From: Channallabes apus
Lineage: Eukaryota > Chordata > Actinopteri > Siluriformes > Clariidae
NCBI GenBank assembly: GCA_030522415.1
Contig: CM060107.1
Location: 22,480,071 to 22,544,070, forward strand
DNA: 64,000 nt
Reading direction: 5' to 3'
Shown here: one piece after another, positions 1 through 11,800 of the stretch
Layout of the letters: the number at the start of each line of letters is the position of its first letter
Numbering within the stretch: position 1 is the first letter of the stretch
Notes under the pieces: generated by a model
Told to the model about the DNA's origin: nothing
Databases searched by the model: none
Seen by the model: the letters and a program-made list of their open reading frames with translations, nothing else
Made by a program: the position numbers and the translations under genes

Positions 1-720
1 CGGCGCGCTCGTGCTGAGTCACGGTTTCACCGTTTTTACAATTAAAGACAACGATCGCTCTTATAGTCTTGTGCGCTTTCGGTGTATGTAATGTCGCGGG
101 ACAGCTCCAGGCCTTTTAACGCCGCATCTACTCCGCTGTGTTTGCGTTATTGTTGCACACACACTGCTCAGACTTAGCGCGCGCTGGCTATCCTGCTAGC
201 TGCGTTTAGCATTAGCTACGGTTAGCACGGCTTAATTCGTAACTGGTTGTTATGTTTTGGAATTGCTTGTAGTGGCGAAGACGGTTAAAATAAATATTTT
301 GTCGGATTGTTTGTCATCGTGTTGCTGTTTAAAATTAGGGGCACGTAGTAGGGTCGGCTAGCATGCTATGCTAGTTTTGCTAACGATAAGGAAAACAGTG
401 TAAGCTTTCAGCGCGTTATTCACTGAACTGTGTGTGTTAGCGCGGTTAGTTAGCAAAAACAGCAGTGTGATGGAACGATGGTGTTTTCCATGTTAGCGAG
501 CTACACCAGCAGGGTTAGCCTCTTCACCGCTATTACCACTGACCCTGTGTGTTGGACACTGCCTGCTGGTTAATGAATAACTAAAAAAATGTTTAATAAT
601 ATTTCAACATATTTACTGAACTATTTAACTATTTTTCTTCCAGTGGTCATTATGGCCTCCAGAGTTGGTGCAGCTGTAGGACATTCTATAGGTCATTGAT
701 TGTAATATATCTCGAATGTG
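1..720 (+). promoter_or_regulatory. Possible 5' end / promoter-proximal region of banp
   Basis: The first coding exon opens with a splice acceptor, so at least one 5' noncoding exon must lie upstream. The first ~500 bases are richer in CpG (including GCGCGC near 175-182) than the AT-rich intron that follows, and carry many TTAGC/GCTAA words. A weak candidate noncoding exon is 644-691, between TTCTTCCAG and GTCATT. No transcription start or strong donor can be fixed. The region could equally be ordinary intron or belong to an upstream neighbour. Confidence 0.3.
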
Positions 721-2170
721 ATTAGGGTGTAAATGTACACTAAATTTTCTTCAGAATTAATAAAGATTTATTTATCTTAAACCTATGAAGCCAAGAGACC
801 CCTCAATCTGGAAAATAAACTCCACAGAGTCCCCTCAGCACACATCTGTTTACTCAACACTATTTCAAGTTGTTAAAAAGTGATAATACCATATGTTTTA
901 TTATTAAGGGTAAAAGTAACTCAAATTAGTTGTCTCTTATGGTGTTGCATTATGATTGACTGTAGTGCGCACACACACACTCGTACCCCACTGTGAGAAG
1001 GATGGCCATAGGCTGCTCTCTGCTTTTCAGGCTGTGAACCATACATTTGCATTTCTAAACCATGTTGCAAGACAAGCTGATGATGAAAAGGTTGAGTGCA
1101 AACGCTGGCGCAACTAAATTACTGCTGCAGGTCCTTCAAACACCGTTTTAAAATTTTTTTTTGATAATATATTATGGGGCTCAGAATTGTACAATAGAGG
1201 ATGACACAACCTTTTTTTCTGCACAACCCTGAAAATATGATGAACAGAATTTTCATTAACTAAACTGAATTTTAACCAACAATACAAGCGTGACTGAGAA
1301 AAAAAGGTGTTACATAGGCAACGAAATAGTACAGATACAGAATTTTCTGTTTTATTTTTCACTTATTTTCACTTTAAGAGTTCTGAATTTTTGTGATGTC
1401 ATTCCCATATTCCAGATGCACAGATAACACACACCACAGATAACACACACCACTTCCATGTAAGCAGATTTTTTATAGCGTCATTGAACAATTCTGTGTT
1501 AAAGTTTGTTTTTTAAGGGTTTACCTTCCTATGATTGGTTTCAATATAACTAATATCAGATAAAGTAGTCGTCAAATGACTAATGTCAACATTTTAGCAG
1601 AGGTTGACGGGTATTAAATTTGGTAATATTATCGCCAGTCCATTGAATAAGCGGCCCCTTTTTATTAGAGGTTTGTTCACTGAAATTAGTTTTTGTCAGA
1701 ATTTTTGTTGAAAAAGACTACTATGTAAAGCACAGATTGTGACTTAAAACAATGACTTAAACATATCATAGAAATAAACAAATCATTAGAGCTGGATATA
1801 GTACCTAGAATCTTTGAGAAGCAGAACCAATGTCAAATTCAAATTTCATGTATCACGTACACATGCATACATAGTATGATATGCAGTGAAATGCATGAAT
1901 GTCCGTGGCCTAAAATGGAAAGATAAAATAGAATACAAAAATTTCACTACAATGAAAAAAAATGCACTAGAGAATACAATTAAACTAAATATAGGATTTA
2001 CAATATAAAAAAAAAGGTTATAATATACAAATTTACAAAAGTTACAAATAAAATAAAGGCTAAATTTATTTAGTGGTGAAACCAAATCTTGCTTGTTTTG
2101 GGTTGGGAAGCTGTTGTAGGTGCTAATGCTTTGTTTATGCAAACATTTGCGATATCCTGTATAGTAACTT
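721..2170. other. AT-rich intron 1, nothing recognised
   Basis: This stretch is AT-rich intronic DNA with short poly-A/T runs and one AATAAA at 759-764. I see no coding match, no terminal inverted repeats and no tandem array. Its open frames are random. Confidence 0.5.
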
Positions 2171-3003
2171 AGGGTGCTTTCACACCTACACCATTTGGTG
2201 CGCACCAAACGTGCTTGGTCCCTTGGTTCGGTTCGTTTGCGTTGATGTGAATGCAATCTATGTACTTTGGTGCGCACCAAATCAATCGATCCGAGACCTG
2301 CCTGAAGGGGTGGTCTCGGACCGCTTTATCCGCTCCACTTCGGTTCGTCTGGTGTGAAAGCAATCAAAAAAAAATCTGACGAAATGGTATAGTTTAATGC
2401 ACTTTGGGTATAAGAGATACGGAGTTGTGGGTAAAATTCTTTTCACTTCCTGTTGACTCCTTTAATTTTTTCAAGCTATTGACTCGCGATGAAATTAAAC
2501 TGCGAAGACACATGGAGTGCCGAAGAAATTAAGTGCCTCTCTGTATTCACATTAAAGATGAAAAACGTGTGGCTGGGCTGTTTTGATAGGCCAACTGATT
2601 ACCTGATGGATCTGCAGGAAGATCGCCACCTAATCACAAAATGATGACTCAGGAGGAGGGCACGTCTCTTCTCCCTGAAGTGGCGCGCAATGTGCCGTCT
2701 GCGAGATGAATAAACCAGGAAGCTGGTTTGGAGTCGCAGCCGCGAATCGTGTTATTAATTAATTATCTGAAAATAATGATTTGCACGTACAAGGTAGTGC
2801 GCGAGGATCAAAGCAAAGCTGTTCCTCCATGATTATTGAAAATGGTGCGATTTTCTGAAAATAGTCTGTTTCCGGTGCCGATGGGCTTCGCGGTCTATTT
2901 TGGTTCGTTTAGAACTCTGCATATGTGAAAGCAAACCGTACCAACGTCTGTTTACTACATTGTAACATTTTTCTGACTGGTGTGGACTAAAGCAATCGAA
3001 CTA
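2171..3003. mobile_element. PIF/Harbinger-like nonautonomous DNA transposon, degraded right end
   Basis: The left end reads GGGTGCTTTCACACCT and the right end contains a decayed complement, TGGTGTGGACTAAAGCAATC. A further GGTGTGAAAGCAATC occurs internally near 2351, so ends may be duplicated. This TIR style is typical of fish Harbinger-type elements. At about 2489 the + strand can be read as MKLNCEDTWSAEEIKCL, resembling the start of a Myb/SANT-like DNA-binding domain, but the frame soon decays. The boundaries are approximate. It could instead be another superfamily with similar ends. Confidence 0.5.
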
Positions 3004-4688
3004 TAAACTGAGACTTGGAGTGTTTTCTCACCTGCCTTGTTTAGCTCAGTTAAATCGAATTCTGGTTAGTTTCCCCCCTTTGGGTCAGTTTTTCTGGGCA
3101 GGTCTGAACACAGCAACCATAAAATCTGCAACAAGACCCTGAGTGGATGTGCTCTTGGTTTGGTCCTAAATTAACCGTGGAGTGGTTGAGAACATGGTCT
3201 GATCTCGATCCGGATTAACTGCAAGCAGTACTCTCAGGATAAAGCTAAGATGCTCCTGAACACCAAACACATTCAGGTTAACAACTTGTTAAAATTCAGA
3301 ATTACACTGAACAAGCTCAGCAGTTCCACCTTTGTTTTACTTATTTGACTGTACATAGTCAGTATATGTTCTTTGCAAAGTGTGAAGCAGTTTTTAAGTC
3401 AATTCAGCATTTGTTGGCATAGTTTGATTTGTTGCCCATGCTTCAGAGCAAATTTCTTTCATAGGAATATTCATCAGCACAGAACACAGATCATCTTATC
3501 GAGTTTATATTCTCACTCAAGTGCAAACAAACTACAGGTTTGAAAACAACCTTAGACCCTGAAACCTCATTTGAATCTCCCTATGACTATTGATTGGGAG
3601 GACAGCTGACCTTGGATGCCAAAGTTGAAAGCATATTACAGTTAAGAATGTTTATTTATTTATTTAAACCTTGTAGCAATAGGATTTCCCTTCATTGTGA
3701 CTAGAGAGCTTATGACAATGCCACTGTGCACAAAGTGTGATTCATGGATACATGGTTTACCAAAGAAGTTCGGAGCCCCCTGACCTCAATAACTCTAATT
3801 TAACAACATTAAAATGAACTGCAATGCTGAATACACACAGGATGAGGCCAGCTAATCAGCTGTATTATTCTATGTGGATTATTGTACATAGTTGACATTT
3901 CATGGGCATTTTATGAATTTGTTGCTACACCACAAAGTATAACTGGCAACATTTATAATGGGGACAAATAATTTGCACAGCTTAAAAACCTATGCGTCAT
4001 TTAGTCATAATTTTTGGATGAATTGATCAATCATGGTTGTGCTACAGTAAGTCAGTGTTTGTTTAAATGTAGCAAGTCTGGGAAGCAGAAATGGTTTTCA
4101 GATGAACAGTCTGAAAGTAAATCAGCATTTTATATACACTTGTCACAAAGACATGAACGGCATGGTAATATTGGGTTTTAGGGGCAGAATAATTGTACAT
4201 TAACAAAAAAAAAAAAAAGAATTTGGTGCAGAAGTTCATTTTTTTAAAGAACATATAAATGCAGCCTAATATTTGATTGAATTTCCCTTTAGCATTCTTC
4301 AATCTTTAGCAGATGTGTTTGAAATCCTTCTGGTAAAAATATGGATGGATATTTGATCACTCTTCTTGGCAGAATTCGTAGTGTTCAATTAAATTTGTTT
4401 AAACTTGATTTAGCTCAGTGGGACTGCAGAAGCTTCATATGAGTCTCAGCTGAACATCGGAGTGTGTTTTTGCACAGAACTAGGGTTGTGGTATTTGGCC
4501 CTGATTACGTACGTTCTACTTGGGTTCCAGGAGGCAAACTTCACAGTAGGTGTGCAGAGCCAGGAGGTTTTGATGACCAATACCTATTGTAATATACTAT
4601 ATGATTGATTTAAGACAGCCTTGAAGAAACCCAAACTATCCCTTTAAGTTAAAGGTGACTCCCAGTAACATTTTTACAAAATCTGCTA
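3004..4688. other. Intron 1, nothing recognised
   Basis: This is AT-rich intronic sequence without protein similarity, paired terminal repeats or tandem structure that I could see. A short poly-A run lies near 4205-4219. Confidence 0.5.
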
Positions 4689-4701
4689 TCATTTTTATAT
4701 T

Positions 4702-5046
4702 CATTCATTCATCTTCTATACCGCTTTATCCTGTATTAGGGTCGCGGGGACCTGGAGCCTATCCCAGGAAACTCAGGGTACACCCTGGACAGCGTGCCAA
4801 TCCATCGCAGAGCACACACACACACTCATTCACACACTATGGCCAATTTGGGAACGCCAATTAGCCTAATCTGCATGTCTTTGGACTGTGGGAGGAAACC
4901 GGAGTACCCGGAGGAAACCCACCAAGCACGGGGAGAACATGCAAACTCCATGCACACAGAGACGGGAATCGAGCCTGGCCGGGAATCGAACCCGGACCCA
5001 GGAGGTGCAAGGCGACAGTGCTAACCACTACACCACCGTGCCGCCT
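4702..5046 (-). mobile_element. V-SINE-type tRNA-derived SINE, near full length
   Basis: Read on the - strand, the element begins with a tRNA-like head (GGCGGCACGGTGGTGTAGTG, then a B-box-like GGTTCGATTCC). It continues into a conserved core GTTTGCATGTTCTCCCCGTG and ends with an AT-rich ATGAATGAATG tail. A perfect 13-bp target-site duplication, TCATTTTTATATT, flanks it at 4689-4701 and 5047-5059. The core matches what I know as the Mermaid/DANA (V-SINE) type of vertebrate SINE; the exact family name is an inference. Confidence 0.85.
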
Positions 5047-5130
5047 TCATTTTTATATTGTTATTCATAATAGTAATTTGTAAAAGTTGAATCAGACAAA
5101 AAGGAAATTGTTTCTCTCACAAGCATAAAA

Positions 5131-5520
5131 TACCAGTCAAAGGTTTGGACACCATGTCTGATTTGTTTTCTACATTTTAGGAGGATACTGGATTTTTTTA
5201 AAACTATGAAATAACACATACGGCACAAGATAATCAAGCAACGCCAACAATCAGTTGTTATTTAATAACATAAAGGTCAGCTGTTTTGGAATAGTTCTTA
5301 TAGTGCGTTTCCAAAACCCATCAAGCACCATGATGAAACTGTCTTTTATGAAGATTATCCCTGGAAACCAAGACCAAAATGTCTCTCTGCCGCAGAGGAG
5401 AAGTTCATTTGGAGTCATCAGCCTCAGAAATCACCAATTAACAACCAGCACCTCAGATTAGAACCATTATAAAATATCATGGAATAAGAAGGCGTGTCCG
5501 AACATTTGACTGGTAGTGTA
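5131..5520. mobile_element. Tc1/mariner-derived MITE, copy 1
   Basis: The ends are TACCAGTCAAAGGTTTGGAC and its inverted partner GTCCGAACATTTGACTGGTA, a well-known fish Tc1-like terminal sequence. The interior (CATCAAGCACCATGATGAAA, AAGACCAAAATGTCTCTCTG) matches a second copy at 61957-62409. It is too short to encode transposase. It lies about 245 bp upstream of the first coding exon. Confidence 0.75.
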
Positions 5521-5770
5521 CTGTAATTGTAAATTAATTGACTCTACATGGATCATGACCCCAATTTTGGGAACCCCTGCCCCAAAAGAAAATGTGTATG
5601 CGAAGTGAGATAAAGGTGGAGTTATATCATTTGAAAGCACTGAAGCTTTGACCCTACAAGTCATTTCTTACACGCGAGATAACGACAGACGACGGATGCG
5701 TGATGTAGACGTGTGAAAAACATGTTTTGTTAATAGGTTTTCTACTTGTTTCTTTGCTTCTTAGGCTTGA

Positions 5771-5846
5771 ATGATGTCTGAGCAAGATCTGGTAGAGATA
5801 GTCCAGATTGCTGTGGCCGACTTAAACCATGAGGAAAATGATACAG
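5771..5846 (+). CDS. banp: banp coding exon 1
   Basis: The exon opens at 5765 after TTCTTAG. An in-frame TGA (5768-5770) directly precedes ATGATG, which fixes the start; either of the two Met codons could initiate. It encodes [18 protein letters not shown] and EENDT, the acidic BANP N-terminus. The donor is ACAG|GTAAGA, leaving phase 1. Confidence 0.95.
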
Positions 5847-8800
5847 GTAAGAAATGCTTTACACGTTCTCTGCTTATACATACATTACACAGAACCTGTG
5901 ACACTTGGCCAATTGCTTTCATTTTTGTAACAGTCCTGTTTTTAAAGGTAAACATTTTCTTCAATTTTTTTATAGATTATATTTAAGAGCACTCACAATC
6001 ACACTAAAACTATGTTTTGAAATTTACCTTCCAGTTTATTTTCATCTGTATCATTTACATTTAACTACTTTCTTAAATAATTGCCTGTCTTTCAATTCAT
6101 CTGTCTTTCTAGTTTCCTATATGGTCTTATTTTAGGTTCCCAATTTTGTTTGGATTATATAATTTGGTAGATTTGTTGTGTGCCAGATGTGTTATTTGTG
6201 GGGTGTTTGGCATTGTTTTAGATGTTTTGGAGAACCATGACGATGCTGATAAGCCTGAGCGGAAGCGAGCAAGGATGGACGGCAGCAACCAGGATGTGAC
6301 ACTTAAAGTAAGCTTGATACTTAAGCTTTATTATTTAGTGTTATTACAGTTGTTGTGTACTCCAGCATGAATGGCTCGACACCATTTATACAGTACTGTG
6401 AAAAAGTCTTGAGACACCCACATTTCTCCCAAATTTGCTTCTAAGAAGTGAGACGTTTTTGCATAAAAAATAAAAAAATGTAGTCTTGAGGAATAATTGT
6501 CGTTTTTGGAAAGTTTTTGGTTCTCGTTTTCATTCCAGTCCCACCTACCTGACCAATTTCAGTGAATGTTTTTAAGCCATACACTGAACTATGAATCGTG
6601 CAAGCATATAAACCGTATAACTTGATCCAGTGTAAAACAGGTGCAGATGATCATGCCGGTGATTAGTCTACTGCTGATGTTGAATGCTGAGTGGTTGGAA
6701 CAGTCAAGAAGGCGAATAACACTTGCTGCTGAGGCTGTTACCTAAACAAGCATTTTTTTAATTGTACACTTTGCAGCATTGTTTCCAATTTCTTTATTTA
6801 TTTGAATCTACATCATTTAATTTAATGTGAAGAAATGAGGGGTGGCTTAAGGATGTGGCACGGTGGCCTCGTACCTCCAGGGTCAAGGGTTGGATTCCTG
6901 CCTTGGGTCTGTGTGCTCGTAAGGTTCTTGGTAGGTTTCCCTCGTGCTTGGCACGGTAGTGGTATTGCTGGTGAATGAATGTATGTACAGTGACTTGCAA
7001 AGGTATTCGGCCCCCTTGAACTTTTCCACATTTTGTCACATTACAGCCACAAACATGAATCAATTTTATTGGAATTCCACGTGAAAGGCCAATACAAAGT
7101 GGTGTACATGTGAGAAGTGGAACGAGAATGAAAGGAAAGGTGTACAGGACAGTGGTGAGGCCAGCAATGCTCTCCGGCTTAGAGACAGTGGCACTGAAGA
7201 AAAGACAGGAGGCAGAGCTAGAGGTAGCAGAGCTGAAGATGTTGAGGTTCTCTTTGGGAGTGACAAGGATGGATAGGATCAAGAATCAGTTCATCAGAGG
7301 GACAACCCATGTGAGATGTTTTGGAGATAAAGTCAGAGAGGCCAGATTGAGGTGGTTTGGACATGTTCAGAGGAGAGAGTGTGAATATATCGGTAGAAGG
7401 ATGCTGAGGTTGGAACTGCCAGGCAGGAGGTCTAGAGGAAGACCAAAGAGGAGATTCATGGATGCAGTGAGAGAGGACATGAAGTTAGTTGGTGTGTGAG
7501 AAGAGGATGCAGAGGATAGGGTTAGATGGAGGCAGATGATTCGCTGTGGAGACCCCTGAAAGGGAACAGCCGAAAGACAAAGAAGAAGATGTGAGAAGTG
7601 GAACGAAAAGCATACATGATTCCAAACATTTTTTACAAATAAATAACTGCAAAGTGGGGTGTGCGTAATTATTCAGCCCCCTTTGGTCTGTGTGCAGTCA
7701 GTTGCCCATAGACATTGCCTGATGAGTGCTAATGACTAAATAGAGTGCACCTATGTGTAATCTAATGTCAGTACAAATACTGCTGCTCTGTGACAGCCTC
7801 AGAGGTTGTCTAAGAGAATATTTGAAGCAACACCATGAAGTCCAAAGAACACCAGACAGATCAGGGATAAAGTTATTGAGAAATTTAAAGCAGGCTTAGG
7901 CTACAAAAAGATTTCCAAAGCCTTGAACATCTCCCACGGAGCACTGTTCGAGCGATCATTCAGAAATGGAAGGAGTATGGCACAACTGTAAACCTACCAA
8001 GACAAGGCCGTCCACCTAAACTCACAGGCCGAACAAGGAGAGCACTGATCAGAAATGCAGCCAAGAGGCCCATGGTGACTCTGGACAAGCTGCAGAGATC
8101 TACAGCTCAGGTGGGGGAATCTGTCCATAGGACAACTATTAGTCGTGCACTGCACAATGTTGGCCTTTATGGAAGAGTGGCAAGAAGAAAGCCATTGTTA
8201 ACAGAAAACCATAAGAAGTCCCGTTTGCACAGCAAACATGTGGAAGAAGATGCTCTGGTCAGATGAGACCAAAATTGAACTTTTTGGCCAAAATGCAAAA
8301 CGTGTGTCAGAAAACTAACACTGCACATCACTCTGAACACACCATCCCCACTGTCAAATATGGTGGTGGCAGCATCATGCTCTGGGGGTGCTTCTCTTCA
8401 GCAGGGACAGGGAAGCTGGTCAGAGTTGATGGGAAGATGGATGGAGCCAAATACAGGGCAATCTTGGAAGAAATCCTCTTGGAGTCTGCAAAAGACTTGA
8501 GACTGGGGCGGAGGTTCACCTTCCAGCAGGACAACGACCCTAAACATAAAGCCAGGGCAACAATGGAATGGTTTAAAACAAAACATATCCATGTGTTAGA
8601 ATGGCCCAGTCAAAGTCCAGATCTAAATCCAATCGAGAATCTGTGGCAAGATCTGAAAACTGCTGTTCACAAACGCTTTCCATCTAATCTGACTGAGCTG
8701 GAGCTGTTTTGCAAAGAAGAATGGGCGAGGATTTCAGTCTCTAGATGTGCAAAGCTGGTAGAGAAATACCCTAAAAGACTGGCAGCTGTAACTGCAGCAA

Positions 8801-11800
8801 AAGGTGGTTCTACAAAGTATTGACTCAGGGGGCTGAATAATTACGCACACCCCACTTTGCAGTTATTTATTTGTAAAAAATGTTTGGAATCATGTATGAT
8901 TTTCGTTCCACTTCTCACGTGTACACCACTTTGTATTGGTCTTTCACAGAGAATTCCAATAAAATTGATTCATGTTTGTGGCTGTAATGTGACAAAATGT
9001 GGAAAAGTTCAAGGGGGCCGAATACTTTTGCAAGCCACTGTATATAATGAGTGGGCGTATCAGAAAAATAACATCACTTCTAATGTTATAATAGCTATAG
9101 AGAGGATGAATACAGCAATGTTGTTTGCACTGTATCCGACAGTGTGCACATATCGTAAAATAACAGATTTAACAGAGTTCAATAGTGCTGTGTTTTAAAA
9201 CATGACACATTAAAAGCTGTTAAAAAGTATGTGACCGTTCCTGACAGATATCTCAGTATGAGGTGGTCAGGCAATTAAGAGACTTTTTGGACGCACTATA
9301 GAATGATCCCTGACTGTCTTCTTGCCTCTGTTGTGGAAAAGTTTTTAGGGAAACCAATACATTTCCATGTTGCATCGCAAATGTCTGTGGCTGAATTTCC
9401 ACACCAGTCTGTCTGTAATCTGAAGTAAAAAATAAGTTGGGTCAGGCAGCATAGGAGTGATCAAACGAAGAGTAAATCAGGAAATTAACAACAGAGTGTC
9501 TCAAACTGAATAAATTCCACATTTCAGAATGGCCATATTTCACTGACATCAATCCCTTTGAAATTCTGTGCTATGATCTGAAGCAGGCTTGTTCATATGA
9601 GAACAAGTATGTGTGTACAGTTTTGTCAAAAGGAACAGGAACACAATGCTCCTCAAATGTTGTTTCGTACTGATCAGCAGCTTCACAAAGTGTCTCGTTC
9701 AAGATTTGCCAATTAAAAACTTATTTGTGTGTGTGTGTTTTTTTAACAAATCAATAAATTTGAGGATTCATGAGCTTTTTCCATTCATAAACTTGATTAT
9801 TTAAACCGTTCGGCAACTGTGATGTGCTATGCGTGTTCTTTATTAAATTCTTTAGTACATTACGATTTAGTGTAGATGAAGACCAGATTACACTTTACGA
9901 GCCATTTATGGAGAAATCCACATAGTTCCAAAGGGTTTATGAACTTCTTTTTTTTCCTACAAGCATAAATTCTAGTTAGATCAAAGATTGATGCGCGAGT
10001 AACACAGGAGTGTAACACTACACTTTGATAGATGTTTGTTTTTAATGTGGGTATCTGTTTGGTTGTTTCCAGGCAATGCTAATGTCCATTAGCCAGGCCA
10101 TTTGCCAGAGATTGGACAACATGGAGGCAAAGCTGCAGATGCTGGAGGCAACGTGTCGGGCCTTGGAGGACAAGTTCGACACAGTGATGGGGAAAAACCC
10201 AGGTGCGATTCAGGTGCAGATGGTGGCCGGATCACCTTTTGGTGCTACACAAACATGTGACAAGGTTCGCTGGTGAGTGAAGCATTAATGAAGTCTGTAC
10301 GAGATGTAGATATGTCTTGCGCCACTCGAGTTTCACTAACAGCTTCCTGATGGTTGTGATAGTGTGGTGCCCCAGACCAACGTGGTAATGAGCAGCGAAC
10401 GTCCTAAAACAGGCCAAGAGGAGCCTCTTCCTCGCACCACAGACTCACTGGAGAACCTTCTCAGCAAGTAAGGCCTTTGCGATTACTGTTCTGTTTCTTA
10501 ATTCTCCATTCTCAAATAATTTATTAAAATGTCAGTAGGTTAGTCATCATTATGTTACCCTTCTTGCATATATACAAGCTATAAACTAGAAAGAACCCAG
10601 ATTGAGTTCAGTCACCTTGCTTTAATTAGGCAGCTACAAGGTTAATTACCATTTTGTGGTTTCTGTTTTTTTATTTTTATTAATGCAATAAGTCATTTCA
10701 ACGCACAGCGTATGTTGTGAAACCAGTCGCTTACACATGATTTTTGTAATATGTTTAGTGAGTCAGTAACAACTGAATATTTGGCTGACAGCACGGTGGG
10801 CCGAGGGAAACAAAAAACAATCGTCCTAAAGGTACCAGGGCCAGAAGAAAGCCAGGAGGACCAAGAGAGTGGATCAGAAGCCAGCGACTCCGTCTCCAAT
10901 AGCGGCCAATCGTCAGCGCAGAACACCAACAACGTCACCCTGATCACCCTGAACTCAGAAGGTGAGAAGCTGGGTTTAGGCCACAAAGTCAGAAATCGCT
11001 TCAAACTGCGTGGCTTGGATCTTTACCTCATCTGGATCTTCTCTTTTTAGACCCCGTGCTGGAACGGGAACTACTTCCTGCTTGGACTAATCAGTCATGT
11101 GTGCCTGTACAAATCACTATCCAAGTGCTTAATACAAGCTGCAGGCTTTTTGTTCGTCTGCTTGAATTAGCTGCTGAGTAGGCCTTTAATTGGAGATTCT
11201 AAACAATACCCTAATGCATAGAGGTTTTTTTTTTGTTGTTGGTACATTTGAAGCAGCTTTTGTCTATTTCTGATGTAGGGGTCTGATGCAGGTCTCTACC
11301 TCAGGAATAGGCTTTAGTTAAAAACAAAACAAAAAACAGGCTGGTTCTGATTGAAAAGCTCCTGCTTTTGCTTTTATGATTTGTTGTTTCTGAGAGAGGC
11401 TTTGTGCAATTCCCAGCCATTCCTGTGCGTATATCCTATTATTTGAAGCTGTGAATTTTCATGACAGTGTGTCTTAATAGCTGCAGGGCCACATATGGCT
11501 TTTAAAAGAAATCTTTTGTTCTTCTTCCTTCCACATGTCTTTCCTGCACTCAACTTTTGTCATTATCAGTCCCATCTTGGCTCCGTCTGTCAAGTCGGAC
11601 TGGAACAGGCTTCTCAGGATCAAAACCTCACACACCGACTCTCTTTGTCTGTCTTTTGTCAGCGGCACCTGTTATGTTCCTGCCGGTTACTTTTTTATCA
11701 CACAGGGGTCTCCGCTGTGTTTCACTGATTTTCTTTCTTCCACCTGAAAGAATTATTATTATCCTCATCTTATTATCATTATCATCTTTTTATCAAAATT

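Larger units (their letters stand above)
6988..9040 (+). mobile_element. Tc1/mariner transposon with ~214-bp inverted repeats, interrupted by an RTE copy
   Basis: The ends are CAGTGACTTGCAAAGGTATT and its inverted partner AATACTTTTGCAAGCCACTG, flanked by TA dinucleotides (6986-6987, 9041-9042) as expected for Tc1/mariner. The long inverted repeats run 6988-7125 plus 7607-7682 on the left and about 8827-9040 on the right. The left repeat was split by an RTE insertion at 7126-7588. The transposase between them is broken. The element sits in intron 2-3 of banp, in the same orientation. Confidence 0.9.

Noticed and set aside
644..764. Short alternative exon with its own poly(A) signal (AATAAA at 759)
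   Set aside because: Only a weak acceptor and a common hexamer support it; no coding potential or donor logic.
4794..5070. Overlapping + strand frames within the first SINE, repeated at 39618-39848
   Set aside because: They recur because the V-SINE sequence recurs; SINEs do not encode protein.
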